A stretch of DNA of 58,898 nt from Bacillota bacterium (lineage in GTDB: Bacteria; Bacillota; Clostridia; Peptostreptococcales; Acidaminobacteraceae), in contig JAIUOA010000015.1 of NCBI GenBank assembly GCA_020161295.1, forward strand, positions 1-58,898, in the 5' to 3' direction. The notes below the pieces were generated by a model. The model did not search any database. It was given only the letters and a program-made list of their open reading frames with translations, and was not told where the DNA came from. Shown here piece after piece: positions 25,332-33,998 of this stretch. A program made the translations under genes and the position numbers. Position 1 is the stretch's first letter. Each line of letters starts with the position of its first letter.

Positions 25332-25382
25332 TGTATTACGTTGTATTACATTCATTATACTCCTAATAATAGATTCTATCAA
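25332..25382 (-). promoter_or_regulatory. Toxin-antitoxin promoter and tandem-repeat operator
   Basis: On the minus strand TTGATA (25377-25382) and TATAAT (25354-25359) are 17 bases apart. Immediately downstream, TGTATTAC occurs twice (25332-25339, 25342-25349), ten bases apart, which puts both on one face of the helix as ribbon-helix-helix repressors need. Confidence 0.78.
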
Positions 25383-25477
25383 CATCACACTTGGTTTTAA
25401 TCCATTATCCATGTTAAAGTAAATAGAGAGGTTATCGTAATACCATCCATGAAATTAAGTAGACGAAAGAGGTTCAT

Positions 25478-25738
25478 ATGACTAAAAAAGTTGTACTCTA
25501 TACCACTGCCACATGCCCTTACTGCCTACGCGCTTTAAGAAAGCTCGATGAAAAGGGCGTTACCTACGAAAACATCAATGTTCATGCAAATCCAGAAGTG
25601 TTTAAAGCCGTCATGGCGAAAACTGGTTGGGACACCGTACCGCAAATCTTTATCGACGAGTCGTTTATCGGTGGCTGTGATGACCTACATGCGCTCGACC
25701 GCGAAGGAAAACTCGATGGTCTATTAGGCATTTTATGA
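25478..25738 (+). CDS. Glutaredoxin
   Basis: This 86-residue protein of the thioredoxin fold has the dithiol active site CPYC (residues 13-16), TVPQIFI with the cis-proline, and GGCDDL, all classical glutaredoxin-3-type features. It would reduce protein disulfides or glutathione-type mixed disulfides, though clostridial hosts often lack glutathione and use other thiols. AAGAGGTTCAT precedes the ATG. It stands alone. Confidence 0.93.
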   Translation: MTKKVVLYTTATCPYCLRALRKLDEKGVTYENINVHANPEVFKAVMAKTGWDTVPQIFIDESFIGGCDDLHALDREGKLDGLLGIL

Positions 25739-25830
25739 TCAGTTAAGTATTTAATGGTTTAATAATCTTTTCATAAGTCTTTTTCTCGATTCGTAAGATA
25801 AACTATAAAAAACTGCGAATGGAGGAAATT

Positions 25831-26208
25831 ATGAAATCAAAAGAAGAAATAAAGGAAAACCTGAAGAGTAGCTTAAGTTATTTAGCGAAAGCACTGATGA
25901 AGTTCGTTCTGAAAGTCATTATTTTAGTCTTCATCGGTGCCGCGCTAAGCTTTATCGTTCATTACATAAAAGACTACCCACTCGCGACGGTCATGCGCGT
26001 CGTCGGCGTCATCATCGCATTTCTAGGGGTCGGATCGATGTCAGGTGCTTCAGGACTTCGAAACGATTATAATTACAATATGGCGAAGATGAGAGACTCA
26101 AAGCTGCTTAATCTAGAACATACCACGATGTTTTCTGACAGCATGTCCTTCACGCTTTGGATGGGCACTTCAGGTGTATTGCTTATTTTACTGGCCAGCT
26201 TTTTTTAA
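25831..26208 (+). CDS. Small membrane protein of unknown function
   Basis: This 125-residue protein has a charged, helical N-terminus (KSKEEIKENLKSS) and three hydrophobic segments (about residues 20-43, 50-70 and 105-124). I recognise no family. The start is chosen for GGAGGAAATT directly upstream. Its last 21 bases overlap the convergent MFS gene's end, and no terminator separates them. Confidence 0.65.
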   Translation: MKSKEEIKENLKSSLSYLAKALMKFVLKVIILVFIGAALSFIVHYIKDYPLATVMRVVGVIIAFLGVGSMSGASGLRNDYNYNMAKMRDSKLLNLEHTTMFSDSMSFTLWMGTSGVLLILLASFF

Positions 26209-27462
26209 CAAATATAAACTATACGCCAGAGAAATACTGCCGCCGATAATCGGAATCACCACGAGCGGCAGACGACCGATTAATGCGCCTGAAGCTAATA
26301 AAGCCAGCGGTAGCACGATTTTCACCAAACTCATGACGATACTGATCACCCTCCCCAGCAACGCGCTGGGGATTTCTTTTTGCATCAGCGTCATCATGGG
26401 CACATCCACATAGGCGATGGCCACGCCCATGAGAAAATGAAGCGTGCTGTAATAAGCCACGATGGCCACTACAGGTAGCGAAGCACTGACGGCTAATGCG
26501 GGCAAGCCGATTAACATGGCCAGTATCGCGATAAACGCATTCATACTGATGAGAAGTTTTTTATACGACATGCGATTCATTAAGCTTTCCACGGTTAGGG
26601 TGCCAATAATCAGCCCCACAGGAAACAGTCCGTTAATGAATCCAAACGCCGTAGACGGCAGCTTAAGCACCGTGTTAATGATATAAGGACCAGGCACGTT
26701 CACAGAAAATCCCAGCACAAAATTAAGCGACACAAAGACAAAGAACAGCTCTACGATGAGCCTAGAGCCTTTAAAGGTCTGCCAGCCTATTATAAAATCC
26801 TGTTTAAATGGTTGGTGATTCGGCGTCTGGTTAGCCCCTTCATCGCCTACTCGGTTTAAAAACAGGTCGTATTTAATAAAGCACTCCGTAAATGCCGAAA
26901 ACAAAAATGAGAGGGCGTTAAATAATAGAAACAACCGGATGTCTATCAGCGCAAACACAATCCCGCCCAGCATCGGTCCTATGATGGCTGATGACGAATC
27001 GATAAGCTTACCCATGGCATTGATACGGATCAGTTTGTCCGGTGACACGAGAGTCGGCTTAGCGGCTTCCATACCAAGTCCGAAAAGGGTGGTAAAAATG
27101 TTAAGGAGCACCGTGGAAACATAGATGATGCTAAGCGTCAGAGGACTTGTGGCCGTGATAAAATACAGCGTGAGGAAGAGCAAACCATTTATGACGTCCA
27201 TCCCTACCACGATGCGTTTCTTAGGCAGTCGATCGGCGATGACACCCGCCAGCGGACTGATCAGCACCATGGGAATCACACTGAGCATCAGCGTCGTGGC
27301 ATAATTGAGCGCAGAACCCGTAAGCTTTAAGACATAGAGGCCGATAGCGAAGCTGTAAATGGACGATCCTAAGATGGAGACGCCTTTTCCCGTGGCATAA
27401 AGCCATAAATTCAATCGTTCACTATTTCTAGCCGGCATCGGTAGTGCCATATTCTCTTCCAT
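26188..27462 (-). CDS. MFS transporter (macrolide-efflux-like)
   Basis: This 424-residue MFS protein has about twelve membrane segments and the GVIADRLPKKRIV motif after the second, placing it with the MefA/TetV-like efflux branch. The ATG at 27462 follows GGGAGGTTATT. Its 3' end overlaps a convergent small gene by 21 bases. Substrate is unknown. Confidence 0.85.
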   Translation of the reverse strand: MEENMALPMPARNSERLNLWLYATGKGVSILGSSIYSFAIGLYVLKLTGSALNYATTLMLSVIPMVLISPLAGVIADRLPKKRIVVGMDVINGLLFLTLYFITATSPLTLSIIYVSTVLLNIFTTLFGLGMEAAKPTLVSPDKLIRINAMGKLIDSSSAIIGPMLGGIVFALIDIRLFLLFNALSFLFSAFTECFIKYDLFLNRVGDEGANQTPNHQPFKQDFIIGWQTFKGSRLIVELFFVFVSLNFVLGFSVNVPGPYIINTVLKLPSTAFGFINGLFPVGLIIGTLTVESLMNRMSYKKLLISMNAFIAILAMLIGLPALAVSASLPVVAIVAYYSTLHFLMGVAIAYVDVPMMTLMQKEIPSALLGRVISIVMSLVKIVLPLALLASGALIGRLPLVVIPIIGGSISLAYSLYLLKKAGQ

Positions 27463-27578
27463 AATAACCTCCCAATAAATCAAACCGTCTTCTTATCATT
27501 AGTGTAATCCATGGGGTCGAGACCACATCAAGCACCATTTAACCACCATTTTTCGCATCTTATTTATCCAATTTTATA

Positions 27579-27602
27579 AAACATGGCGCTGACCCCATGT
27601 TT
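27579..27602. other. Inverted repeat upstream of the MFS gene
   Basis: AAACATGG and CCATGTTT form an 8-bp stem around CGCTGACC. Part of it (GACCCCAT, 27591-27598) can instead pair with ATGGGGTC at 27521-27528, giving two exclusive folds in any minus-strand leader of the MFS gene. It could also be a protein-binding dyad. Confidence 0.4.
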
Positions 27603-27614
27603 CGTACTTTCGAC

Positions 27615-27650
27615 GTGACGAACGCGATCGTTTTGTGATAGAATTAACGT
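27615..27650 (+). promoter_or_regulatory. Promoter with Rex-like operator for the double-cubane reductase
   Basis: GTGACG (27615-27620) and TAGAAT (27639-27644) are 18 bases apart. TTGTGATAGAATTAACGT (27633-27650) overlaps the -10 box and matches 14 of 16 leading bases of the hydrogenase operator, at the same offset from the -10 box. Confidence 0.55.
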
Positions 27651-27677
27651 ATTAAATTTAAAATGGGGTGCACCACT

Positions 27678-28832
27678 ATGGAAATTAAAAAAGAATTACC
27701 AGAGATATTTGAAAGCTTCGCAGAAGCCAGAAGAAACGGCTTTATCGCTGCGAAAAACTTTAAAGAGCAAAACAAACCGATGGTCGGAACATTTTGTACC
27801 TTTATGCCACAGGAGCTGCCACTGGCGATGGGCGCAGCAGTGGTGTCACTCTGTGCCACTTCCGACGAAACCATCGGCGAAGCAGAACGCGATTTACCGA
27901 GAAACCTTTGCCCACTGATCAAATCCAGCTACGGCTTCGGAAAAACCGATAAATGCCCTTACTTCTATTTTTCAGACCTCGTGGTAGGCGAAACCACCTG
28001 TGACGGTAAAAAGAAGATGTACGAGTACATGGGCGAGTTTAAACCCGTACATGTGATGCAGCTTCCTAACTCACCTGTAGGCACCGATTCACTCACTTTA
28101 TGGAAAAACGAAATCGTTAGACTTAAAGAAGTCTTAGAGCAACAGTTTGATGTAACCATCACTGAAGCGCAGCTGAAGCATGCCATCAACCTTAAAAACA
28201 GAGAGCGTCAGGCGCTTAAAAACTTCTACGCACTGGGCAAGCTCAATCCGCCTGCCATCAGCGGCGCAGACCTCTTAAAGGTCCTTTACGGCAGCACCTT
28301 CAAATTCGATCGTGAAGCCAGCATCGAAGAGATCAATGCCCTTACAGCGAAAATCACCGCTGAATATGAAGCAGGCAAACAACTAGAATCAAAACCACGT
28401 ATTTTAATCACGGGTTGTCCTATCGGCGGCGTCACGGAAAAAGTGGTAAAAGCCATCGAGGAAAATGGTGGCATGGTGGTATTCTACGAAAACTGTATGG
28501 GTGCTAAGCATGTGGAAGACCTCGTGGATGAAAGCGAATCAGACCTTTACCTTGCACTGGCTGAGAAGTATCTGAAAATCGGTTGTTCATGCATGTCGCC
28601 TAACCCACATCGTTTTGAGCTTTTAAACCGCGTGGTGGACGAATATGCAGTGGACGGCGTCGTGGATGTGCTTTTACAGGCGTGTCACACGTATGCGGTG
28701 GAAACATTGGCGGTAAAGCGTTTTATCAACGGCGAGAAAGGCATTCCTTACATGAGCGTGGAAACAGACTACTCCACTGCGGATATCGGTCAGCTCAATA
28801 CGCGTATGGCGGCTTTCGTGGAGATGTTATAG
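27678..28832 (+). CDS. Double-cubane-cluster anaerobic reductase (HgdB/YjiM family)
   Basis: This 384-residue protein belongs to the 2-hydroxyacyl-CoA dehydratase (FldB/FldC, HgdB) superfamily. The pattern GTFCTFMPQELP, LPRNLCPLIKSSYG, KCPYFYF, GETTCDGKKKMYE, then FYENCMGAKH and GCSCMSPN is that of double-cubane-cluster proteins, which hold an Fe8S9 cluster and reduce small molecules at very low potential when fed electrons by an ATPase activator. The natural substrate is unknown. The start at 27678 is set 8 bases after GGGGTG. The activator gene follows with no intervening base. Confidence 0.88.
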   Translation: MEIKKELPEIFESFAEARRNGFIAAKNFKEQNKPMVGTFCTFMPQELPLAMGAAVVSLCATSDETIGEAERDLPRNLCPLIKSSYGFGKTDKCPYFYFSDLVVGETTCDGKKKMYEYMGEFKPVHVMQLPNSPVGTDSLTLWKNEIVRLKEVLEQQFDVTITEAQLKHAINLKNRERQALKNFYALGKLNPPAISGADLLKVLYGSTFKFDREASIEEINALTAKITAEYEAGKQLESKPRILITGCPIGGVTEKVVKAIEENGGMVVFYENCMGAKHVEDLVDESESDLYLALAEKYLKIGCSCMSPNPHRFELLNRVVDEYAVDGVVDVLLQACHTYAVETLAVKRFINGEKGIPYMSVETDYSTADIGQLNTRMAAFVEML

Positions 28833-29609
28833 ATGTTAACCATCGGAATCGACTCCGGCTCCACCACCACTAAAGGCGTGCTTTATGATGGTCATACCCT
28901 TCTCAAGCAAATTTTGGTTCCCACATCGCATAAACCTAAAGTGGTGATGCAAGAGGTCTATGAACACCTGCTCCATGGGCATGCAGAGGAATCGGTTTAT
29001 ACGGTGACCACTGGCTATGGCCGGGAGCTGTTACCTGCTGCGCATAAAAAAGTCACCGAAATCACTTGTCACGGTAAAGGGGCCGCTTATCTAGGCGCTA
29101 CCGTCGGTGCTGATATCGGTGTGGTCATCGATATCGGTGGTCAGGACAGCAAGGTCGTCTTACTCGACACCTACGGCAACATCACGGACTTTCTTATGAA
29201 CGACAAATGCGCCGCGGGTACTGGCCGTTTCGTCGAGGTGATTATGCGCCAGCTTAAGGAAGATGTGGCGTTTCTCGACCAATATGTAGCGGGGAGTCTT
29301 CCCGTTAAAATCAGCAGCATGTGTACGGTGTTTGCCGAGAGCGAGGTCATCGGACTCCTGGCTGATAATGTACGTGGTGGCGCGATTGCACACGGCATCT
29401 TAAACGCCATTAGTGATCGTACGGCAAACTTCGCTAAAAAGCTTCCCCTCGAACGAGAGGTTTTCTTCAGCGGCGGTCTGGCGCAAAGCGAGGTCGTGAG
29501 GAAGCTGCTCGAGGATAAGCTAGGACACCGTGTGGTCACACATCCCCTGGCACAATTCACTGGCGCCATCGGTGCGGCACTGATCGGACATCAGAAAAAG
29601 TGGCGATAA
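28833..29609 (+). CDS. ATP-dependent activator of the double-cubane reductase (HgdC/YjiL family)
   Basis: This 258-residue member of the ASKHA ATPase family has the phosphate loop GIDSGSTTTKG and IDIGGQDSKV. Two cysteines, in NDKCAAGTGRF and SSMCTVFAESEVI, bridge one [4Fe-4S] cluster in the homodimer of such archerases. It hydrolyses ATP to push an electron into the partner's cluster. Its ATG directly follows the partner's TAG, so both are made together. Confidence 0.92.
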   Translation: MLTIGIDSGSTTTKGVLYDGHTLLKQILVPTSHKPKVVMQEVYEHLLHGHAEESVYTVTTGYGRELLPAAHKKVTEITCHGKGAAYLGATVGADIGVVIDIGGQDSKVVLLDTYGNITDFLMNDKCAAGTGRFVEVIMRQLKEDVAFLDQYVAGSLPVKISSMCTVFAESEVIGLLADNVRGGAIAHGILNAISDRTANFAKKLPLEREVFFSGGLAQSEVVRKLLEDKLGHRVVTHPLAQFTGAIGAALIGHQKKWR

Positions 29610-29619
29610 TTTAAATTAA

Positions 29620-29678
29620 AAGGCTCTAAATTACTGCACGAGAGGTTTTTACCTGTCATGCTAATAATTTAGAGCCTT
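29620..29678. terminator. Bidirectional terminator
   Basis: A perfect 14-bp stem (AAGGCTCTAAATTA and its complement) encloses 31 bases that hold a small AGGT/ACCT hairpin. A/T tracts flank both sides. It separates the convergent activator and phosphorylase-like genes. Confidence 0.87.
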
Positions 29679-29693
29679 CTTTAATTTAGTTGA

Positions 29694-32600
29694 TTAATAG
29701 TTGATTCGCACCAGGATTTTATCGATTTTGCCTTCGCGTCTAAAGAGGCTTCTGCTAATTTCTCGACTGAGTTTGGTGGTGTTTTCAAAGGTGTAGCGAT
29801 CGCCGTTTTCATAGTACACGGTGATGGCTTCATAGTTGGTGTGTTCATAGATGATCGGAACTGTACATAAGGTGAAGCCTAGCTGTTTTTTCGTCAGCGT
29901 CAGCGTCTTACGCGGTAATTCCCAAACCGTCTCAGCATCGAGAAACTCCGATTTCTGAAGTAGCTTAGGATTAAAGGAGACCTCTCCGCCCGTGAAATCG
30001 ACACCGAGCTCAGCAAATCTGGAGATAAAGTCCTCTTTGACCTGCCCTGTCATCCCTGGCTGCTGTACGCCTGCAAATCCAGGCGTATGAGAGTACGCAT
30101 CCGTCGGAAATGCACCGTAATCCACGGGTGATTTCTCCACGCCGATACCATCTTTCAGTTCATGGAAGATGCGGGAGAGCTCTTTCGTTTGCTTCGCAAA
30201 CGGCTTGACTGATGCCATGGCGGTAAAGTTTTCTCCTGCGGCTAAAACGAGCTTGGATACCATGTGCCAGTAGATGCAGCCCAGGCCTTCATATTTATAG
30301 AAGGTTCCAGATCGCCCAGTGTAAGCATGATGATCAAACAAATCGGTGAAAAGCTCTCCGACTTGAAGGGCATCTCGTTCGCTGTACTCGCCTGTTTTAA
30401 GGATATCTGCTACGATTTCAGTCCCATTTCTGTATTGCCCGTTAAAGTGATAATGACCATTTACGCTTTTTTCGATAAATCGCTTAAGGCCCTTTTCAAG
30501 CTCGCTCACTAAAACAGGTGAAGCGTTCACTAAGGCTTCCGGGATGACGTTCTTCTCTAGGAATCGCGGCAGCTCACGCACTGGGTAGAGCATATAGCTG
30601 TTTTGATCCTCGCGGTAAATGGCACTGTCTCTAAGCGCTTTTAGAACGCTAAGGGCTTCATCGCCATCGATGGCTTTCGAACTAAGCACTGCCACCTGTC
30701 CTTCCAACATCTCGTAGAGATATGAAAGCGAGCAAGCGCCTGGTGTAAATTTAATCAGGTTATAAGCATGATAGAGGCCGTCCTCGCGTTTGTTCGCGGT
30801 GATGGTATCCTTAAGATGCTTCATGGAGACGGCGATAAAATCGCGAATCATCTGGACGGAAACGCCTTTTTTAATACCAGAAAAACCGGTGGAATAGAGG
30901 GTTTCACGATATGCCTCGCCGATTCTACCCAGCTTCGTCACCATGTCGAACCTCGACGCATCCGTCATTTCTGCAGAAAGCGCCTTTTCTGAAGCTTTAA
31001 ACACTTCATAGATGCCTTCCAGCATTTTGATGACCTCAGTGGAAATCATCACTTCTTTATCTAAGGTTTCAAGCAACGCCTCAACGAAGCCCAGCATGCG
31101 ATGGAGATAGTATAGGGTCACCATGGAGACGCCGTTGCCCACGAGGGCGTTATTTGCATCATTCCATTCTGGGCGTTGGGTATTCATCCAGATACCGCCC
31201 TTAGGAATGTAATTCGAAAGCTTTACTAAAATTTGAACTAAAAGCTTCTCCATCAGGTTGACATGATAGAGCTGCTCGCCTTGGAAAACGAGCTTGCCGT
31301 CTGAACCGATGGCTTTTACTTTTTCGCTGATATGCGCTGCAACTTCCTCATCAAAAAGGATGGTGTTTCTCGGATCTTTCACGATTTCGTCGAAGCCTTT
31401 AATGCGGTAAGGTACGTTCGCATAGACGAAGATGCTCTTCGTAAGGAGTGACGCCAGCTTGCTCGGATGCACTTTCTGAGAAAGCTCCATGAGCTTTAAC
31501 AGGTAGATGACCTGATGATCACCCCAGTAACCGATATTCGACCAAACATCATCCTTTTCAAGCACTTCCCAGTCCACACCCTCTTTAGTGATGCGATACG
31601 GGTTATAACCATCAGCAGTTGATGCGTTCACGAACTTGGTGATGATGCTCTCGATGTACCCTGGATAGGATAGCGATAACGCCTCCCAGTTCTGGAAGAT
31701 ATCGCGCCAGTTGCCTTCGAAGTTCAGATTCAGCTCACCGCTGCTTTTAGCGATTTCGATGTTGAAACGGTTCCAAGGTCTGCTCGGATCACCATGTCTT
31801 CTGGAATACGTAAGGGGTAAATACTCTCTGACCAGTCTTTCCAAATCACGGTCCATATGGTTCTCGACGGTTTCGATCAAGTCAAAATAGTTCATCTTAG
31901 CAGGAAGTGCTTCGATGAAGGCCTTATTTTGCGCATACACCCCATGATTCCATTTATTGATAAAATCCTTTAAATCCTTAATATCGATTTGATAGCCCTC
32001 AGCATAGATGCCGCCGCGCATGATGTTATAAAGCGTATTTGAGAAATGGCGGTTGGTCTGACGTTGGTTCGCCGTCAGCTGGATGCCATCGGCTTCGAAA
32101 ACGAGGCGTTTAAGGTTCTCACTGCCGCTCTCCACATCCTTTTTCAAATCCTCTAGCAGCTCACCCGGCGCACCGAGTGTTTCGATGAGGCTTTCTATTC
32201 GGGAAGCGTTTTGGTTAATTTCCGCGACGATGACCCACTCTTTCGAAGACTGCTCTGCAAGTGAGAACTCACCCGAAAGATAATAAGCCCCTCTGCGTCC
32301 TTTAACGTCCACCTCAGTGGCAAGGCGCTCACCTCTTTTAAAGGCTGCAACCTGCCCTTCTGAAAGGAGATAGACAGGCTTCTCGATGCCCGCCGACCAT
32401 ACGATGGTGGCTTTAAGCGATTCGCTCGGCTCTGCACGGTCCGTGATGATGGAGCTTAAGTTATAAATGCCTAATCCACAGCTCTCGATGAGTTCACAGC
32501 GTTTATAGCCGTCCACCAGAGTGCTTCTGGACATTTGAGCAGCAGCGTCTACCCCATAAGGCAGTATATTTCTGATGCCGTCTAGCACAGTTACGTCTAT

Positions 32601-33116
32601 GTTTTCACCGGAGCTATTGATTAGCTCCGAGGTTTTCACGAAGCCGTAACGGTCACTGGTTTCCCAGCGGTATCTAAAGGTCACATCCAGAAAAGCGTTG
32701 TGCTCTTCGAAGATGATTTTGTTCCCGATGGTGTTTTTATAAAGATTGCGTGTGATGCGGTAAACATTGGCACCCGACGTAGAAAACGGTTCCCATAGGT
32801 AGCGTTTATCGCCCTTTCCGATGATGAAAATCGTGTGTGGGCCTGTGGTTTCCGCACTATCGTGGATTTTATCGTCCGTATAGTAGGGAAACAGGGCTGA
32901 GTCAGGGTTTTTTCTGCCTGCCGTAATGCCACCGGTGCTGGATAGGAACATCCAAAAGTCCACATCGCTGACGATGGTCATGAAAAATGGCGGCATTTGA
33001 TCGATGTTGTGAATGCGGTAATACAAATCGCCCTGGACACTGACGGTATCGAATGCGACGTCGTGCGTACTGGCGAAAACCTTTGCATCACCCATGTAGA
33101 GGTTTGATTCCTTCAT
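29694..33116 (-). CDS. Large glycoside-phosphorylase-like protein (GH94/1,2-beta-oligoglucan phosphorylase-like)
   Basis: This 1140-residue cytoplasmic protein has no signal peptide. It shares with the 1031-residue protein in this locus the blocks YSRRHGDPSRPWNRF (437-451), GNWRDIFQN (468-476), DGYNP (502-506), GYWGDHQ (529-535) and WNDANN, whose Asp653 matches the general acid of inverting GH94-type phosphorylases. The N-terminal region (FWMFLSSTGGITAGRKNPD) and length recall 1,2-beta-oligoglucan phosphorylases, which sit beside similar ABC transporters. It would split imported beta-glucan oligosaccharides with phosphate to give glucose 1-phosphate. The exact linkage is open. It lies 3 bases after the permease gene with AAGGGG upstream. 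Confidence 0.72.
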   Translation of the reverse strand: MKESNLYMGDAKVFASTHDVAFDTVSVQGDLYYRIHNIDQMPPFFMTIVSDVDFWMFLSSTGGITAGRKNPDSALFPYYTDDKIHDSAETTGPHTIFIIGKGDKRYLWEPFSTSGANVYRITRNLYKNTIGNKIIFEEHNAFLDVTFRYRWETSDRYGFVKTSELINSSGENIDVTVLDGIRNILPYGVDAAAQMSRSTLVDGYKRCELIESCGLGIYNLSSIITDRAEPSESLKATIVWSAGIEKPVYLLSEGQVAAFKRGERLATEVDVKGRRGAYYLSGEFSLAEQSSKEWVIVAEINQNASRIESLIETLGAPGELLEDLKKDVESGSENLKRLVFEADGIQLTANQRQTNRHFSNTLYNIMRGGIYAEGYQIDIKDLKDFINKWNHGVYAQNKAFIEALPAKMNYFDLIETVENHMDRDLERLVREYLPLTYSRRHGDPSRPWNRFNIEIAKSSGELNLNFEGNWRDIFQNWEALSLSYPGYIESIITKFVNASTADGYNPYRITKEGVDWEVLEKDDVWSNIGYWGDHQVIYLLKLMELSQKVHPSKLASLLTKSIFVYANVPYRIKGFDEIVKDPRNTILFDEEVAAHISEKVKAIGSDGKLVFQGEQLYHVNLMEKLLVQILVKLSNYIPKGGIWMNTQRPEWNDANNALVGNGVSMVTLYYLHRMLGFVEALLETLDKEVMISTEVIKMLEGIYEVFKASEKALSAEMTDASRFDMVTKLGRIGEAYRETLYSTGFSGIKKGVSVQMIRDFIAVSMKHLKDTITANKREDGLYHAYNLIKFTPGACSLSYLYEMLEGQVAVLSSKAIDGDEALSVLKALRDSAIYREDQNSYMLYPVRELPRFLEKNVIPEALVNASPVLVSELEKGLKRFIEKSVNGHYHFNGQYRNGTEIVADILKTGEYSERDALQVGELFTDLFDHHAYTGRSGTFYKYEGLGCIYWHMVSKLVLAAGENFTAMASVKPFAKQTKELSRIFHELKDGIGVEKSPVDYGAFPTDAYSHTPGFAGVQQPGMTGQVKEDFISRFAELGVDFTGGEVSFNPKLLQKSEFLDAETVWELPRKTLTLTKKQLGFTLCTVPIIYEHTNYEAITVYYENGDRYTFENTTKLSREISRSLFRREGKIDKILVRINY

Positions 33117-33119
33117 ATT

Positions 33120-33998
33120 TTACCCCTTAACTGCTCCAGCAGAGATGTTTTCGATGAGATATTTTGACGCGAAGATGAAAACGATGACGATCGGGATAAT
33201 GGAAATCGCGAAACCCAAGTAGATGGCGCCTTGATTTTGATACCAGATTTTTAGCGCTTTTAACGATGAGATGACCATCGGTAATGTTTCGTTAGCTTTC
33301 GAGCTTAAAATCACGCGTGCGCTTAGGTAGTTATTCCATGAACCGATAAAGGTGAAGATGGACATGGTGGCGACGCCTGGTGCCATCAGAGGTAGTGCGA
33401 TTCTGTGGAAGATATAGAGCTCGCCCGCGCCATCGATTCTCGCTGATTCGATGATTTCCTTACTCAGCGATGAGCTGATGTAGGCACGTAGGAAGAATAC
33501 CGTTCCGATGGAAGCAATCGAAGGAATGATCAGTGCCAAATGGTTATCCATTAGGTTGAGCTGCGTCATCCATTTGACGTAACCTAGGAAGGAGAGTTGG
33601 CTCGGAATCATCATGAAGACGAGGATAATGCCGAATAAGAAATTCTTTCCTTTAAAGTTATACATGTGGAATCCATAAGCTGTAAGGGCTGAGAAATATC
33701 CTGAAAGGACCGTGACCAGAATCGCGATTTTTAAGGAGTTCCAGAAACCGCGCATAACATCCACATTGCTGGTCAGGATTTTATAGTTCTCAACTAAGCT
33801 CTTGCCTGGTATGAGTGTGATTCCCTGTGTGGAAATCGAAACGCCATCACGTGTGGCGTTGATTAAGACGATCCAGAAAGGAACGACGGATATAATCACT
33901 AACAAAGCTAAAAGTGAATAAATAATCGCGTAAACCATGATTTTATCGCGCTTTTGCTTCTTTTGCTTTTGATTTAAGGTTGGGTTAGTTTTACTCAT
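33120..33998 (-). CDS. Sugar ABC transporter permease (MalG type)
   Basis: This 292-residue permease of the carbohydrate uptake transporter-1 family has six membrane segments and the EAA loop (IIESARIDGAGELYIFHRIALP near residue 185). A GTG at 34007 is also possible; I prefer the ATG at 33998, which overlaps the partner's stop by 8 bases and has GAAGGGAAGTGG upstream. It forms the channel with the MalF-type partner. No ATPase gene is in the locus, so a shared MsmX-like ATPase is expected. Confidence 0.9.
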   Translation of the reverse strand: MSKTNPTLNQKQKKQKRDKIMVYAIIYSLLALLVIISVVPFWIVLINATRDGVSISTQGITLIPGKSLVENYKILTSNVDVMRGFWNSLKIAILVTVLSGYFSALTAYGFHMYNFKGKNFLFGIILVFMMIPSQLSFLGYVKWMTQLNLMDNHLALIIPSIASIGTVFFLRAYISSSLSKEIIESARIDGAGELYIFHRIALPLMAPGVATMSIFTFIGSWNNYLSARVILSSKANETLPMVISSLKALKIWYQNQGAIYLGFAISIIPIVIVFIFASKYLIENISAGAVKG

